From Hyphomicrobiales bacterium (GTDB taxonomy: Bacteria; Pseudomonadota; Alphaproteobacteria; Rhizobiales; Methyloligellaceae), in the NCBI GenBank assembly GCA_021775595.1, contig JAJFHN010000006.1:1-64000 (forward strand): 64,000 nt of DNA, written 5' to 3'. The position numbers and the translations under genes are program-made. Of the stretch, positions 1-12,139 are shown piece after piece. The notes under the pieces were generated by a model. The model saw only the letters and a program-made list of their open reading frames with translations, had not been told where the DNA came from and searched no databases. Numbering within the stretch: the stretch's first letter is position 1; every line of letters begins with the position of its first letter.

Positions 1-2448
<2,448 letters not shown>

Positions 2449-2607
2449 GGCCACGGCGAAATTCGAGTTGAGCACCGGTGGCCGCTCAATGCCACGCGCC
2501 AATCGTTCTAAGCGATTGGGGCTAATGTAGTATGAACGACAGGGAGTTACGCGATAGCGCAGGCGGCTCGGATATTACGCTGGTGTGCGGCAGGTTGGGC
2601 GCCTGAT

Positions 2608-4665
2608 TTAGTCGGGTGCGGGTGCTGGGGCCGGTGGCGCCGTTTGGCGGAGCGCGCGTATGCGATCGCCGAGTTCGGCCGGGTCGTTGATCGGCGCCGA
2701 ACATTGCGGCCCGATGCACACATAGGCGGTTGGTTTTGAATCCTTGAGCTGCATGCCAGCGGCGGGCGAAGTGCCTGATATCTGCTTGCCGTCGCGCACG
2801 TGTTGGATGACGGCGTTGGGCAGCGAAAGCTCGTTGAGTGCCGCCTTGAATTCGGCTGCGTTCGATTTGGCTTTGTCCATCAGCACGACATGCTGGGGAA
2901 CAAGAAGGTCGAGTGCACCGATGATGAGGGACGCATGGGCGATCGGGTTCTGCCACATGGCGCCAGAAAAAGCGGTGAGCGTGGCCTCGGCGCGCGCGCG
3001 ATAGGCGTTCTCACCTGTCAGCATCCAGAGTTGTACGAGGTTTGAAATCATCGTGCCGTTGGCGTTTGGCGTTGCGTCGTCATGTGCGGCACGGGTTCGA
3101 ACCAACACGTCGGCGGTATCGTCGGCGGTGAAAAAATAGCCACCCGGGTCATCAACCCAATAGTGGACGTCCAACACCTTGGTCCAGGCGCGGGCGTCCT
3201 TGAGATAGCTGGCTTGGCCGGTTACCTCATGCAGCGCGAGGGCGGCGCCAATCATGTTGGCATAATCGGCAGAGGTCGCTGCCGCCGTCGTTTTACCAGC
3301 GCGGGCGGCGTGATAGAGGCGGCCTTTCTTGATCATGTTCTTGCGAACATAGGCGTAGGCACGCTCGGCCGCGCCGAGCCACTCGGCGCGCGAAAAGGCC
3401 TGTGAAGCGCGGGCGAGACTCGCGATCATCAAGCCGTTCCAATCGGCCAGTACCTTGTCGTCCCAACCCGGCCGAATGCGCTTGGCGCGCGCCTTCAACA
3501 ACTTTTGGCGCAATTGCGCGAGCTTCGCATCGTCGTCGGCGTGAAGGCGCTCCATTGAATTCAGCCGATTTAGGATCGTCTTGCCTTCCCAATTGCCGCC
3601 GGGTGTGACGTCGTAGACTTGGGCGAAGATCAGCGCGTCTTCGGGTCCAAGCACGGCCTCGATCTCGCTCTGGGACCAGACGTAGAACTTACCTTCCTCG
3701 CCCTCGCTGTCGGCATCGAGAGATGCGGCAAAGCCGCCGCCCTCGGCCACCATCTCGCTCAACACCCATTGGACGGTTTCGACGATGCGCTGGGCAAAGA
3801 GCGGCGCGCGGGTTTCGCGCCAGACTTCCGTCATCAAGCTGATCAGCTGGGCGTTGTCGTAGAGCATTTTTTCAAAGTGCGGCGCCAACCAGCGCTGATC
3901 GACGGAATAGCGGGAGAAGCCGCCGCCCAAATGATCGTAGATGCCGCCCTGGCACATGTGCTGCAGCGACTTCTGAGCTGCGAACAGGGCGGGCGCGACG
4001 CCAAAGCGCAAGCCGGCGCGCCAGATCAATTCGAGCATTGAGCATTGGGGAAATTTCGGCGCCTGGCCGATACCGCCATGGACTGGATCCATGACCGAGA
4101 GAACGCGGCCGGCGGCGTCGTAAACCAAAGTTTCGCTAATGGCGGCAAGCTCGCCGGCCATTGATGTGGGCTCGAGTTGTTTTTTCAGATGATCGGCGTT
4201 GTGGCGAATGTTGTGGGGTTCTTCGCGATAGACGCGATCGACTTCGCGCAGCACATGCTCGAAGCCGGAGCGGCCGAATTTGGCTTCGCGGGGAAAATAT
4301 GTGCCGCCCCAAAAAGGCTCCGCGTCGGGGGTGAGAAACATGGTGAGCGGCCAGCCGCCCTGTTCACCCAGATTTTGCAAGGCGGTCATGTAGATGGCAT
4401 CGATGTCGGGGCGTTCCTCGCGGTCGACCTTGACGTTGACGAAGAGCTCATTCATCACCGCCGCGGTCGCATCGTGCTCAAAGCTCTCATGCGCCATGAC
4501 ATGGCACCAGTGACAGGCCGCATATCCGACCGACAGCAGGATCGGCCGGTTGCTGGCCTTGGCCTCGGCGAGCGCCTCTTCGCCCCAGGGCCACCAATGG
4601 ACCGGATTGTCTTTATGCTGCAGGAGATAGGGGCTGGTCTCGCGGCCGAGCCGGTTACGGGACAT
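2608..4665 (-). CDS. Thioredoxin-domain protein, YyaL/SSP411 (DUF255) family
   Basis: 685 residues from the ATG at 4665. The open frame extends 57 codons upstream, but the conserved family start ([16 protein letters not shown]) begins right after this ATG. The N-terminal thioredoxin-like domain carries a CHWCH motif (Cys51/Cys54) followed by [10 protein letters not shown]. The rest is the (alpha/alpha)6-barrel-like part related to glycan-processing folds, with [17 protein letters not shown] and [10 protein letters not shown] near residues 245-280. The family is widespread, but its biochemical role is not settled; a redox or sugar-related function is only inference. The gene starts 79 bp from mnmE in divergent orientation, so the two share a short promoter region. 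Confidence 0.88.
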   Translation of the reverse strand: MSRNRLGRETSPYLLQHKDNPVHWWPWGEEALAEAKASNRPILLSVGYAACHWCHVMAHESFEHDATAAVMNELFVNVKVDREERPDIDAIYMTALQNLGEQGGWPLTMFLTPDAEPFWGGTYFPREAKFGRSGFEHVLREVDRVYREEPHNIRHNADHLKKQLEPTSMAGELAAISETLVYDAAGRVLSVMDPVHGGIGQAPKFPQCSMLELIWRAGLRFGVAPALFAAQKSLQHMCQGGIYDHLGGGFSRYSVDQRWLAPHFEKMLYDNAQLISLMTEVWRETRAPLFAQRIVETVQWVLSEMVAEGGGFAASLDADSEGEEGKFYVWSQSEIEAVLGPEDALIFAQVYDVTPGGNWEGKTILNRLNSMERLHADDDAKLAQLRQKLLKARAKRIRPGWDDKVLADWNGLMIASLARASQAFSRAEWLGAAERAYAYVRKNMIKKGRLYHAARAGKTTAAATSADYANMIGAALALHEVTGQASYLKDARAWTKVLDVHYWVDDPGGYFFTADDTADVLVRTRAAHDDATPNANGTMISNLVQLWMLTGENAYRARAEATLTAFSGAMWQNPIAHASLIIGALDLLVPQHVVLMDKAKSNAAEFKAALNELSLPNAVIQHVRDGKQISGTSPAAGMQLKDSKPTAYVCIGPQCSAPINDPAELGDRIRALRQTAPPAPAPAPD

Positions 4666-4744
4666 AGTGTGCTCCAAGGTCCATGCGGGAGGATGCAGGC
4701 GGACCGAGCCTATTGGATTGGCCGGAAAAAGGGAAACGGGCGAC

Positions 4745-6091
4745 ATGCGCTCTAAGGTCCGAGAGGACGATACGATTTTTGCGCTCTCGAGCGCGCCAGG
4801 GCGTGCGGGCATCGCCGTGCTGCGGGTCTCGGGCAAGGACGCGGGCCAGGCGCTCGAAGCCTTGGCCGGCGTGCGGCCAAAGCCGCGTCAGGCGCAATTG
4901 GCGCATCTGCACGATCCCGCGACAGGTGAGGCGCTGGACCGGGCGCTGGTGATGTGGTTCGAAGGCCCCGCCAGTTACACCGGCGAGGATACGGCAGAGT
5001 TTCACGTTCATGGCGGCCGCGCCGTGATCGCCGGCGTACTCGACGCGCTCACCGCCCTTGACGGTGTGCGTCCGGCAGAGGCGGGGGAGTTTTCGCGGCG
5101 GGCCTTCGAGAACGGTAAATTCGATCTGACGGCCGTCGAAGGCATCGCAGATCTCATCAATGCGGAAACCACAGCGCAGCGCCGCCAGGCGCTGCGCCAA
5201 AGCACTGGCCGGCTCGGTGCGCTCTATGAGGCGTGGCGGGCGGATCTGCTGGCAGCCCTTGCACGGGTCGAGGCGGCGCTCGACTTTTCAGACGAAGCTG
5301 ATGTGCCGGGCGAGGTGGACCGAGAGGCGCGGCCGGTGGTCGAGCGGCTGGTGGATGCGATCGGCCGCCATCTCGATGACCGGCATGGTGGCGAACGCTT
5401 GCGTGAGGGCTACCGCGTGCTGATTGCGGGTGCGCCCAATGCCGGCAAGTCGAGCTTGCTCAATGCGCTCGCCCGACGCGAGGCGGCGATCGTCGCCGAG
5501 GAAGCGGGGACGACGCGTGATGTAATCGAAGTCCATCTCGATCTTGGCGGTCTGCCGATCACGGTTATGGACACCGCCGGCATCCGCGCGGCGGCGGGCG
5601 GTGTTGAGAAGGAAGGTATTCGCAGGGCGTTTGAACGGGCCGAGGACGCTGATTTGGTGATTTGGCTGGTTGATGGCAGCGCGCCCGACTGGTTGCCGCC
5701 CGATGGTTTGGCGCGCCAGGGGCCCATGATTGTGCGTAATAAGATCGATCTCATCGAAGCATCGGAATCATCTGGTGAAAACATTCAACATATTGATATA
5801 TCAGTTAAAAATGATATTGGAATCAATGAACTTGGTGCTGAAATAGAGGCCCGCGCCGGCGCCAGTCTCGGTTCGACCGAGGCGCCGCAACTGACGCGCG
5901 CGCGGCACCGCCACGAGCTTGAGCTCTGCCGCGCGGCGCTCGAGCGATTTCTGAGTGAGCCTTTCGAGGCGCTTGAGCTCAGGGCCGAGGACTTGCGTCA
6001 GGCCGCCGCGGCGCTCGGGCGCATCACCGGGCGCATGGATGTCGAGGACGTATTGGATCTGGTGTTCGCAGAGTTTTGTATCGGCAAGTGA
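4745..6091 (+). CDS. mnmE: tRNA uridine-5-carboxymethylaminomethyl modification GTPase MnmE
   Basis: 448 residues. With MnmG it makes the cmnm5 modification of wobble uridine-34 in certain tRNAs in the cytoplasm. An N-terminal tetrahydrofolate-binding domain is followed by a helical domain interrupted by the G domain: P-loop GAPNAGKSS (~229), TTRDVIE (G2), DTAG (G3), NKID (~332, G4). The C-terminus ends FCIGK, the family's conserved CxGK motif. The start at 4745 is chosen because [16 protein letters not shown] aligns with the family N-terminus; the open frame goes 26 codons further up into the divergent promoter. Bases 5775-5845 inside the G domain are strikingly AT-rich compared with the rest, but the frame is intact. 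Confidence 0.96.
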   Translation: MRSKVREDDTIFALSSAPGRAGIAVLRVSGKDAGQALEALAGVRPKPRQAQLAHLHDPATGEALDRALVMWFEGPASYTGEDTAEFHVHGGRAVIAGVLDALTALDGVRPAEAGEFSRRAFENGKFDLTAVEGIADLINAETTAQRRQALRQSTGRLGALYEAWRADLLAALARVEAALDFSDEADVPGEVDREARPVVERLVDAIGRHLDDRHGGERLREGYRVLIAGAPNAGKSSLLNALARREAAIVAEEAGTTRDVIEVHLDLGGLPITVMDTAGIRAAAGGVEKEGIRRAFERAEDADLVIWLVDGSAPDWLPPDGLARQGPMIVRNKIDLIEASESSGENIQHIDISVKNDIGINELGAEIEARAGASLGSTEAPQLTRARHRHELELCRAALERFLSEPFEALELRAEDLRQAAAALGRITGRMDVEDVLDLVFAEFCIGK

Positions 6092-6104
6092 GGCGCGGTC
6101 AGAT

Positions 6105-6120
6105 TGTTTCACGTGAATCA
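6105..6120. promoter_or_regulatory. parS-like centromere site 1
   Basis: TGTTTCACGTGAATCA lies in the mnmE-mnmG gap. It differs at one base from the palindromic ParB-binding consensus TGTTTCACGTGAAACA known from Bacillus and Caulobacter. It is 3.5 kb upstream of parB, which supports a real parS. Confidence 0.75.
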
Positions 6121-6185
6121 ATCCGACGACCCTGCGCGGCAAGAAGCTTTGACGGAAATTTTGGGAATCGGTAGGGTCGCGCGCG

Positions 6186-8096
6186 ATGACCAAGGGACCT
6201 GATAATAGCTACGACGTGATCGTGGTGGGCGGCGGACACGCGGGCTGCGAGGCGGCTGCCGCGGCGGCCCGCCTTGGCGCGCGCACTGGCCTCGTCACCC
6301 ATCGCTTCGACAGCATCGGCGAGATGTCGTGTAACCCGGCGATCGGCGGGCTCGGCAAGGGCCATTTGGTGCGGGAGATCGACGCGCTCGATGGATTGAT
6401 GGGGCGGGTTGCCGATGCATCAGGCATCCAGTTTCGAATACTGAACCGCTCCAAGGGGCCAGCCGTTCAGGGGCCGCGGGCCCAAAGCGATCGCGCGCTC
6501 TACAGAAGCGCCATGCAGGATGCGATCTCCGGGCAATCGGGGCTTGAGGTGATCGAGGCGGCGGTCGAGGACTTGATTGTCGCCGAGGGCCGCGTGGGCG
6601 GTGTCGTGCTCGGCGATGGGCGGCACCTTCACGCCGGTGCGGTTGTGCTCACCACGGGCACGTTCTTGAACGGCCTTATCCATATGGGCACGCGCCAGAT
6701 CCCGGCGGGGCGTCATGGCGATGCGCCAGCGATCGGTCTCTCCAAGCGGCTCTACGCCCTGGGTCTTGCCATGGGGCGGCTCAAGACGGGCACGCCGCCG
6801 CGCCTTGAAGGAACGACGATCGATTGGGCGCGACTTGCCGAACAGCCGGGCGATGAGCCGCCGGTGCCGTTTTCATTTATGACCGACCGGATTACGACGC
6901 CGCAGGTGGTCTGCCACATCACCCACACGCAACCCGAAACCCACGCCATCATCGCGGCCAACCTGGCGCATGCGCCGATCTATTCGGGCCAGATCGAAAG
7001 CACCGGCCCACGTTATTGTCCTTCGATCGAGGACAAGATCGTGCGCTTTAAGGAGCGTCAGTCACATCAGGTCTTTCTCGAACCTGAGGGCCTCGACGAC
7101 AGCACGGTCTATCCCAATGGGCTTTCTACGTCTCTGCCCGAAGAGGTGCAGCTGGCGTTTCTGAAAACCATACCGGGCCTTGAGTCCGTTTCGGTCATAC
7201 GGCCGGGCTACGCCATCGAATATGACTATGTCGACCCGCGCGAACTCGCTCCCAGCCTGGAGATCAAGTCGCTGTCGGGGCTCTTCCTGGCAGGCCAGAT
7301 CAACGGCACGACCGGATATGAAGAGGCGGCGGCCCAAGGACTTGTTGCCGGGCTCAATGCGGCGCTCAAGGCGAGCGGCGCGGCAAATGTCTTTTCGCCG
7401 ACGCGGGCCGACGCCTATATGGGCGTGATGATCGACGATCTGGTGACGCGCGGCGTCTCAGAGCCTTATCGGATGTTCACATCGCGGGCCGAATACCGGC
7501 TGACGCTTCGGGCCGACAATGCCGATCAGCGCCTGACGCCGCACGGCATTGCCCTTGGCTGCGTGGGACGCAACAGGGCGGTCGCTTATAATGAGAAAGC
7601 CGATACGCTAGCTCGCGCGCGGGCGGCGCTCGAGGGCTTCAATCTGACGCCAGATCAGGCGATTGCAGCCGGAATTGCGGTCAATCGCGACGGACGCCGC
7701 CGCAGCGCGTTTGATTTGTTGGCCAACCCGGACATTACGATTGAGCGGCTGTCGGCGATCTGGCCCGATCTGGCGGAACTTGATGCGCCGATTGCCACGC
7801 AGATCGAAGTCGATGCGCGCTATGCAGTCTATTTGGCGCGACAGGAGGCCGATATTGCGGCCTTCCGCAGGGATGAGGGAATCGCCATCCCGTCCGCCTT
7901 TGACTATGACGGCGTGACCGCGCTCTCCAACGAAGCGCGCCAGAAACTGATGCAACACCGGCCGGCGACCTTGGGCCAAGCCTCGCGGATTGACGGCATG
8001 ACGCCGGCCGCGCTGATGGTGCTGCTCGCCCACGTCAAGAAAGCCGCCGATGCCAAGTCCGCAAGATCAAGCCAATCGGGGCGCAAGTCCGCCTGA
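6186..8096 (+). CDS. mnmG: tRNA uridine-5-carboxymethylaminomethyl modification enzyme MnmG (GidA)
   Basis: 636 residues, a normal length for the family. It is the FAD-dependent partner of MnmE in forming cmnm5U34 in tRNA. The N-terminal Rossmann motif is [15 protein letters not shown] (glycines ~15-20). The GidA signatures [15 protein letters not shown] and [16 protein letters not shown] are present, and the C-terminal helical MnmE/tRNA-binding region is complete. The gene follows mnmE after 94 bp that contain a parS-like site, and its 3' end overlaps the rsmG start by 47 bp, as expected for the mnmE-mnmG-rsmG-parA-parB block of alphaproteobacteria. Confidence 0.97.
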   Translation: MTKGPDNSYDVIVVGGGHAGCEAAAAAARLGARTGLVTHRFDSIGEMSCNPAIGGLGKGHLVREIDALDGLMGRVADASGIQFRILNRSKGPAVQGPRAQSDRALYRSAMQDAISGQSGLEVIEAAVEDLIVAEGRVGGVVLGDGRHLHAGAVVLTTGTFLNGLIHMGTRQIPAGRHGDAPAIGLSKRLYALGLAMGRLKTGTPPRLEGTTIDWARLAEQPGDEPPVPFSFMTDRITTPQVVCHITHTQPETHAIIAANLAHAPIYSGQIESTGPRYCPSIEDKIVRFKERQSHQVFLEPEGLDDSTVYPNGLSTSLPEEVQLAFLKTIPGLESVSVIRPGYAIEYDYVDPRELAPSLEIKSLSGLFLAGQINGTTGYEEAAAQGLVAGLNAALKASGAANVFSPTRADAYMGVMIDDLVTRGVSEPYRMFTSRAEYRLTLRADNADQRLTPHGIALGCVGRNRAVAYNEKADTLARARAALEGFNLTPDQAIAAGIAVNRDGRRRSAFDLLANPDITIERLSAIWPDLAELDAPIATQIEVDARYAVYLARQEADIAAFRRDEGIAIPSAFDYDGVTALSNEARQKLMQHRPATLGQASRIDGMTPAALMVLLAHVKKAADAKSARSSQSGRKSA

Positions 8097-8754
8097 AGCA
8101 AGCTCTGGCGCCGCGCTGCCCCACATCGTCGACGGGCAGGGGTTCGCCGCCCAGTTCAATGTAGATGACGGGTGTATGGATGCGCTCGCGCGCTATGAGG
8201 CGCTGCTGCGGCGCTGGCAACCGGCGGTCAATCTTGTTGGCGCTGCGAGCCTCGATGATGTGTGGCATCGGCATTTCGCAGATAGCGCGCAGCTGATTGC
8301 GCTGGCGCCGGGGGCCAAATCTTGGCTCGATCTTGGCGCCGGTGCTGGCTTCCCGGGGCTGGTCATTGCGATTTTGGGCGCGAAGACGGGCGCCAGTGTC
8401 ACGCTTGTGGAGTCGTCCAGCCGAAAATGTGCATTTTTGTCCGAAGTGGCGCGCGAAACGGGCGTGGCTGTGGAAATACGAAATGAACGCATTGAATCCG
8501 CGGCAATGGCAGCTACAGTCTCGAACTTCGACGTCGTGACTGCGCGCGGATTGGCGCCTTTAGACAAGCTGTTGCGCCTATCGGCGCCGTTCTTCGGGGC
8601 CCACACGGTGGGGCTGTTCCTCAAGGGTAAGCGAGCCGATTTGGAAGTCGAGGCGGCCAAGCGGGCGTGGACGTTTCACGTGAAACTTGTGCAAAGCCGC
8701 ACGGACCGGCATGCTCGCATCGTCGAGGTGCGCGAACCGATTCCTAAGGGCTAG
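8050..8754 (+). CDS. rsmG: 16S rRNA (guanine-527 N7)-methyltransferase RsmG (GidB)
   Basis: 234 residues. It methylates G527 of 16S rRNA using S-adenosylmethionine; loss in other bacteria gives low-level streptomycin resistance (family knowledge). The SAM-binding loop [14 protein letters not shown] is near residue 95, followed by [14 protein letters not shown] and [14 protein letters not shown]. The ATG at 8050 lies inside mnmG; the first ~25 residues are poorly conserved, so the true start could be slightly later. A perfect 14-bp parS core is embedded in the coding sequence near its 3' end (8673-8686). A GGAGG for parA follows directly after the stop. Confidence 0.95.
   Translation: MPSPQDQANRGASPPEASSGAALPHIVDGQGFAAQFNVDDGCMDALARYEALLRRWQPAVNLVGAASLDDVWHRHFADSAQLIALAPGAKSWLDLGAGAGFPGLVIAILGAKTGASVTLVESSSRKCAFLSEVARETGVAVEIRNERIESAAMAATVSNFDVVTARGLAPLDKLLRLSAPFFGAHTVGLFLKGKRADLEVEAAKRAWTFHVKLVQSRTDRHARIVEVREPIPKG
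8672..8687. promoter_or_regulatory. parS-like centromere site 2, inside rsmG
   Basis: CGTTTCACGTGAAACT contains the perfect palindrome GTTTCACGTGAAAC (8673-8686), the core of bacterial chromosomal parS. It sits 78 bp before the parA start. Because it lies in coding sequence, its retention as an exact palindrome favours a selected DNA role. Confidence 0.8.
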
Positions 8755-8764
8755 GCGGAGGAAA

Positions 8765-9604
8765 ATGGTGAAAACGTCGGGATGGGGAGGCGGTCTGCGC
8801 GTGTTGGCCGTCGCCAATCAAAAAGGCGGCGTCGGCAAGACAACCACGGCGATCAATTTAGGCACGGCGCTGGCTGCGGTCGGGCGGCCTGTTGTGATCG
8901 TTGATCTCGATCCCCAAGGCAATGCCAGCACGGGGCTTGGCATCGGCAAGGGGCCTGACGAACGATCCCCCTCGACGCTTGAAGTGCTGCTGGAGACGGC
9001 AAGCATGGCGCAAGCAGCTAAGCCCACCGGAATTCCGCTGCTCTCGATCGTACCGGCGACGGGCGACTTGATGGGGATCGAGCGCGAATTCGCCGCCGGG
9101 CAACACAAAGTCTATCCGCTGCGCAATGCTCTGATCGAATATGCGGCGCACCAGCAGGCGAACGCCGAAGGCCAGGCCAAAACGACCTATGTGCTGATCG
9201 ATTGCCCGCCCTCGCTCAACGTGCTCACCATCAATGCGCTGTCGGCGGCCGATGCGGTTCTTGTGCCGATGCAATGCGAATTTTTTGCCATGGAAGGTCT
9301 GGCGCAGTTGGTGAAGACGATCAACGACGTGCGCGACCGGCTCAACCCCGCGCTCTCCATTCAGGGCGTCGTGCTCACAATGCACGATAAACGCAACCGG
9401 CTTACCCACGAGGTCGAGGAAAACGTTCGGGACGCGCTGGGCGAAAAGGTTTACGCCACATACATTCCGCGCAATGTGCGTGTCGCCGAGTCGCCCTCCT
9501 TCGGCAAACCGATCCTGCTCTACGATCACCAGTGCGAGGGCAGCCGCGCCTATATCGAACTGGCGTCGGAAGTGATCAAGCGGGAACAGCAATTGGCGGC
9601 GTGA
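8765..9604 (+). CDS. parA: Chromosome partitioning ATPase ParA (Soj)
   Basis: 279 residues from ATG 8765, preceded by GGAGG; the open frame upstream runs back into rsmG and is ignored. The deviant Walker A box KGGVGKTT (residues 20-27), the VDLDPQGNAS switch and the DCPPSLN Walker B-like motif identify a ParA/Soj ATPase. It binds DNA non-specifically in the ATP state and moves ParB-parS complexes to segregate the origin region. It is in an operon with parB (12 bp between genes) and next to two parS sites. Confidence 0.97.
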   Translation: MVKTSGWGGGLRVLAVANQKGGVGKTTTAINLGTALAAVGRPVVIVDLDPQGNASTGLGIGKGPDERSPSTLEVLLETASMAQAAKPTGIPLLSIVPATGDLMGIEREFAAGQHKVYPLRNALIEYAAHQQANAEGQAKTTYVLIDCPPSLNVLTINALSAADAVLVPMQCEFFAMEGLAQLVKTINDVRDRLNPALSIQGVVLTMHDKRNRLTHEVEENVRDALGEKVYATYIPRNVRVAESPSFGKPILLYDHQCEGSRAYIELASEVIKREQQLAA

Positions 9605-9615
9605 CGGAGCAAGGC

Positions 9616-10476
9616 ATGACGGCAGGGGTGCAAAAAAAGCGGTTGGGGCGCGGTCTTGTCGACCTGCTCGATGATGCCGCCGATATCGAGACGGCGCGCG
9701 GCATCGAGGGTTACCGCATGGTGGCCTTGGCCTCGCTCAAGGCCAATCCGCAAAACCCGCGTCGGCACTTTGCCGAAGAAGAGTTGGCCGAACTCGCCGC
9801 CTCGATTGGCGAGAAGGGCGTTGTGCAGCCGCTCGTGGTGCGCCCGACAGAAGGCGGCGCCTATGAGATCGTCGCGGGCGAACGGCGCTGGCGGGCGGCC
9901 CAAAAGGCCCAGCTTCACCAGGTGCCGGCTATCGTGCGCCAACTTTCCGACCGCGAGGCGCTGGAGCTCGCGATCATCGAGAACGTTCAGCGCAGCGACC
10001 TCAATGCCATCGAGGAGGCCCGCGGCTATCAGCAACTGATCGAGGCCTTCGACCACACGCAGGAGGAGCTGGCGCAAATTATCGGCAAGAGCCGAAGCCA
10101 TCTGGCCAATATGCTTCGACTGCTGAAATTGCCTGACGGCGTTCAGGACATGATCCGGGAGGGCCAGCTCAGCGCCGGTCATGCGCGGGCGTTGATCGGT
10201 CGCGACAATGCCCTCAAGCTGGCCAAGCAAATCATCGCCAGGGCGATGAGCGTGCGAGCGGTAGAGGCATTGGTGAAGGCGGACGAGGCGCCGCGCAGCA
10301 AACGCAAGGCGGCGATCAAGGACGCCGACACGCGGGCGGCTGAAAGCGAATTGAGCGACGCGCTTGGGCTGTCGGTTACGATTCAAATGCGGCGCGGCGA
10401 AGCCGGTGAACTGCGTATTGCCTACCGCAATTTGGACCAGCTCAATGAGGTTCGACGCAGACTCTTAGAGCTCTAA
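9616..10476 (+). CDS. parB: Chromosome partitioning protein ParB (Spo0J), parS-binding CTPase
   Basis: 286 residues from ATG 9616 (GGAGCAAGG upstream). The N-terminal domain has the CTP-binding motifs GERRWR (88-93) and ENVQR (122-126). The helix-turn-helix follows (GKSRSHLANMLRLLKLP), then a C-terminal dimerisation domain. It loads on parS as a sliding clamp and recruits ParA and SMC (family knowledge). The parS sites at 6105 and 8672 are likely its own targets. It converges with holA, with 21 bp between the stop codons. Confidence 0.97.
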   Translation: MTAGVQKKRLGRGLVDLLDDAADIETARGIEGYRMVALASLKANPQNPRRHFAEEELAELAASIGEKGVVQPLVVRPTEGGAYEIVAGERRWRAAQKAQLHQVPAIVRQLSDREALELAIIENVQRSDLNAIEEARGYQQLIEAFDHTQEELAQIIGKSRSHLANMLRLLKLPDGVQDMIREGQLSAGHARALIGRDNALKLAKQIIARAMSVRAVEALVKADEAPRSKRKAAIKDADTRAAESELSDALGLSVTIQMRRGEAGELRIAYRNLDQLNEVRRRLLEL

Positions 10477-10497
10477 TTGTTGATAATAATCAATGGC

Positions 10498-11514
10498 TTA
10501 ACTGCCATCTCGACACAAGTCGAGCAACGCGCGCTCGGTGATCTGACGCTCGAGAATTGGCCGGCGGCGCGACTGCGCGATGGCCGATTGCAGCGCGATA
10601 ATGCCTTGGCGCACATCGCCGCCCGACCATTTGCGCACTTGGCGCAGCAAGGCGTCGCGTTGGCTATAGCCCACAGGCGGGCGGATTGCGGCAATCGCGC
10701 GGGCGGGCTGAGTCCCTGTGTTGATGTCGACGATCAGCCGGTGCAGGCGCTCAAAATGACGGGCGAGCGCGGCCAGTCCCGCTTGGGGCGATTGACCGGC
10801 GGCGGTGAGGCGGTCGAATTCGCGGAGCGCGCGTTTGGACGACTTGTCGGCCGCGGCCTGGGCGAGGGCGTCGAGGGCGAGCTCGGCGCCGTCGACGACA
10901 ATCGTCTCGACGTCTTGGGCGGAGACGACCGCACCGTCGCCGGCATAAAGCGCGACCTTTTCGACTTCGGAGCGGGCGAGTGCCGGGTCGGTACCGACCA
11001 GTGCCAACAGCATGGTCCGGGCATCGGCTGTGACGGAGCAGCCGCAGCGCTCGAATGTTTGGTCGATCAGCGGGCCAATGTCGCGGGCCACATCGGAATA
11101 GCAGGCGCAGGCCGCGGCCTCCCCTGACGCCTCGAACACTTTGCGCAGCTTGGCGGTGGGACGCAGATTGCCGGCCTCCACGACGAGCAGCGCGTCGCTG
11201 CCGACCCCGATCAAGTCGCTCAACATGTCGACGTTGAGCCGCGGTCCGGTTTTGATGCGCACAACCTTTTGGCTTGCGAACATCGAAACGGTCTGCACTT
11301 CGATCGCCAATCTGTCTGGGTCCTCAGCCAGGTCGCGCTCATCAAGACGGATTATCTCGGCTTTGGGTTCGAAACGCTCGGCGAGCAGGCTGACCAATGT
11401 CGCGGCCCGATCGCTCACAAGTCCGGCCTCGGGGCCATAGAGCAGAAAGGCGCGATAGGCAGCGTCGGGATTGGCGAGCAGGCGGGGCGTCTGTGCGGCC
11501 TTGATGGCGACCAT
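10498..11514 (-). CDS. holA: DNA polymerase III subunit delta
   Basis: 338 residues, the usual length for HolA. It is the clamp-loader subunit that opens the beta sliding clamp. Family features seen include FLLYGPEAGLVSDRA near the N-terminus, MFASQKVVRI, and the C-terminal LLRQVRKWSGGDVRQGI region. There is no Walker A, as is normal for delta. It is transcribed with lptE and leuS upstream on the minus strand; the leuS-lptE-holA order is common in alphaproteobacteria. Confidence 0.93.
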   Translation of the reverse strand: MVAIKAAQTPRLLANPDAAYRAFLLYGPEAGLVSDRAATLVSLLAERFEPKAEIIRLDERDLAEDPDRLAIEVQTVSMFASQKVVRIKTGPRLNVDMLSDLIGVGSDALLVVEAGNLRPTAKLRKVFEASGEAAACACYSDVARDIGPLIDQTFERCGCSVTADARTMLLALVGTDPALARSEVEKVALYAGDGAVVSAQDVETIVVDGAELALDALAQAAADKSSKRALREFDRLTAAGQSPQAGLAALARHFERLHRLIVDINTGTQPARAIAAIRPPVGYSQRDALLRQVRKWSGGDVRQGIIALQSAIAQSRRRPILERQITERALLDLCRDGS

Positions 11515-11584
11515 CAGTCGTTCGGGCCCCTCTCATGCGAGCCCGTCCTGCGGCAGATTTCAATTGAATTGATCGGAGCGCGGC

Positions 11585-12139
11585 TCACGCCGAACGCGAC
11601 AGGAAGGCGGCGATACGGGTCCTGATGCCGTCGGCGACAGTGCGCGCGGCCCTATTTTCGGCATCGAGGCGCGCGCGGGTGTTGGCAAAGATCTGCTCGA
11701 ACTTGTCGTATGCCGCGCGGGATGTGCTCTCGCCTTCGAACACAACGGCCTCGTCGGAGATGCGCAGAAGCTTGAAGCTGGCATCGAGATTGAACAGTTG
11801 GCCCTCGGCATCGCCGGTTGTCTCAACAAGAATGCTGGTGACGTTTTCGCGGATGGCGATCTGCAACCGGTATTTGGGGGTATAGGCATCACCGCCGCCG
11901 GTGGTGCCGAAGATCAATTCGTTGCGCAGCCGTTGACCGACGCGGCCCGGTATGGGCGCGATCACCACGGATTTCATGGCGTCCTTGACAGACCCGCCGC
12001 CCGTATTTGTTCCATAGAGCGGCTGGAACTGGCAGCCGGCGATGAGCGGCGTCAATGCGCTCAATCCGAGCGCCAGCGCGAACGAGCGCCGCGACAGCGT
12101 TCCTTGGGTCTTTTGGTCATTACGCGACGACATTGACAA
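11585..12139 (-). CDS. lptE: LPS-assembly lipoprotein LptE
   Basis: 184 residues. LptE plugs the LptD barrel in the outer membrane and helps insert lipopolysaccharide. The N-terminus has an RR pair, a hydrophobic stretch and a lipobox LIAGC (Cys36), so it is probably a lipoprotein. The body, with QFQPLYGT after the lipobox and a RLRNELIFG segment, matches the alphaproteobacterial LptE/RlpB family. Its start overlaps the 3' end of leuS by 20 bp, indicating translational coupling. A second ATG two codons later is an alternative start. Confidence 0.88.
   Translation of the reverse strand: MSMSSRNDQKTQGTLSRRSFALALGLSALTPLIAGCQFQPLYGTNTGGGSVKDAMKSVVIAPIPGRVGQRLRNELIFGTTGGGDAYTPKYRLQIAIRENVTSILVETTGDAEGQLFNLDASFKLLRISDEAVVFEGESTSRAAYDKFEQIFANTRARLDAENRAARTVADGIRTRIAAFLSRSA

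Noticed and set aside
6092-10500. Replication origin next to parAB
   Set aside because: No cluster of DnaA boxes or AT-rich unwinding element could be recognised; parS alone only indicates proximity.
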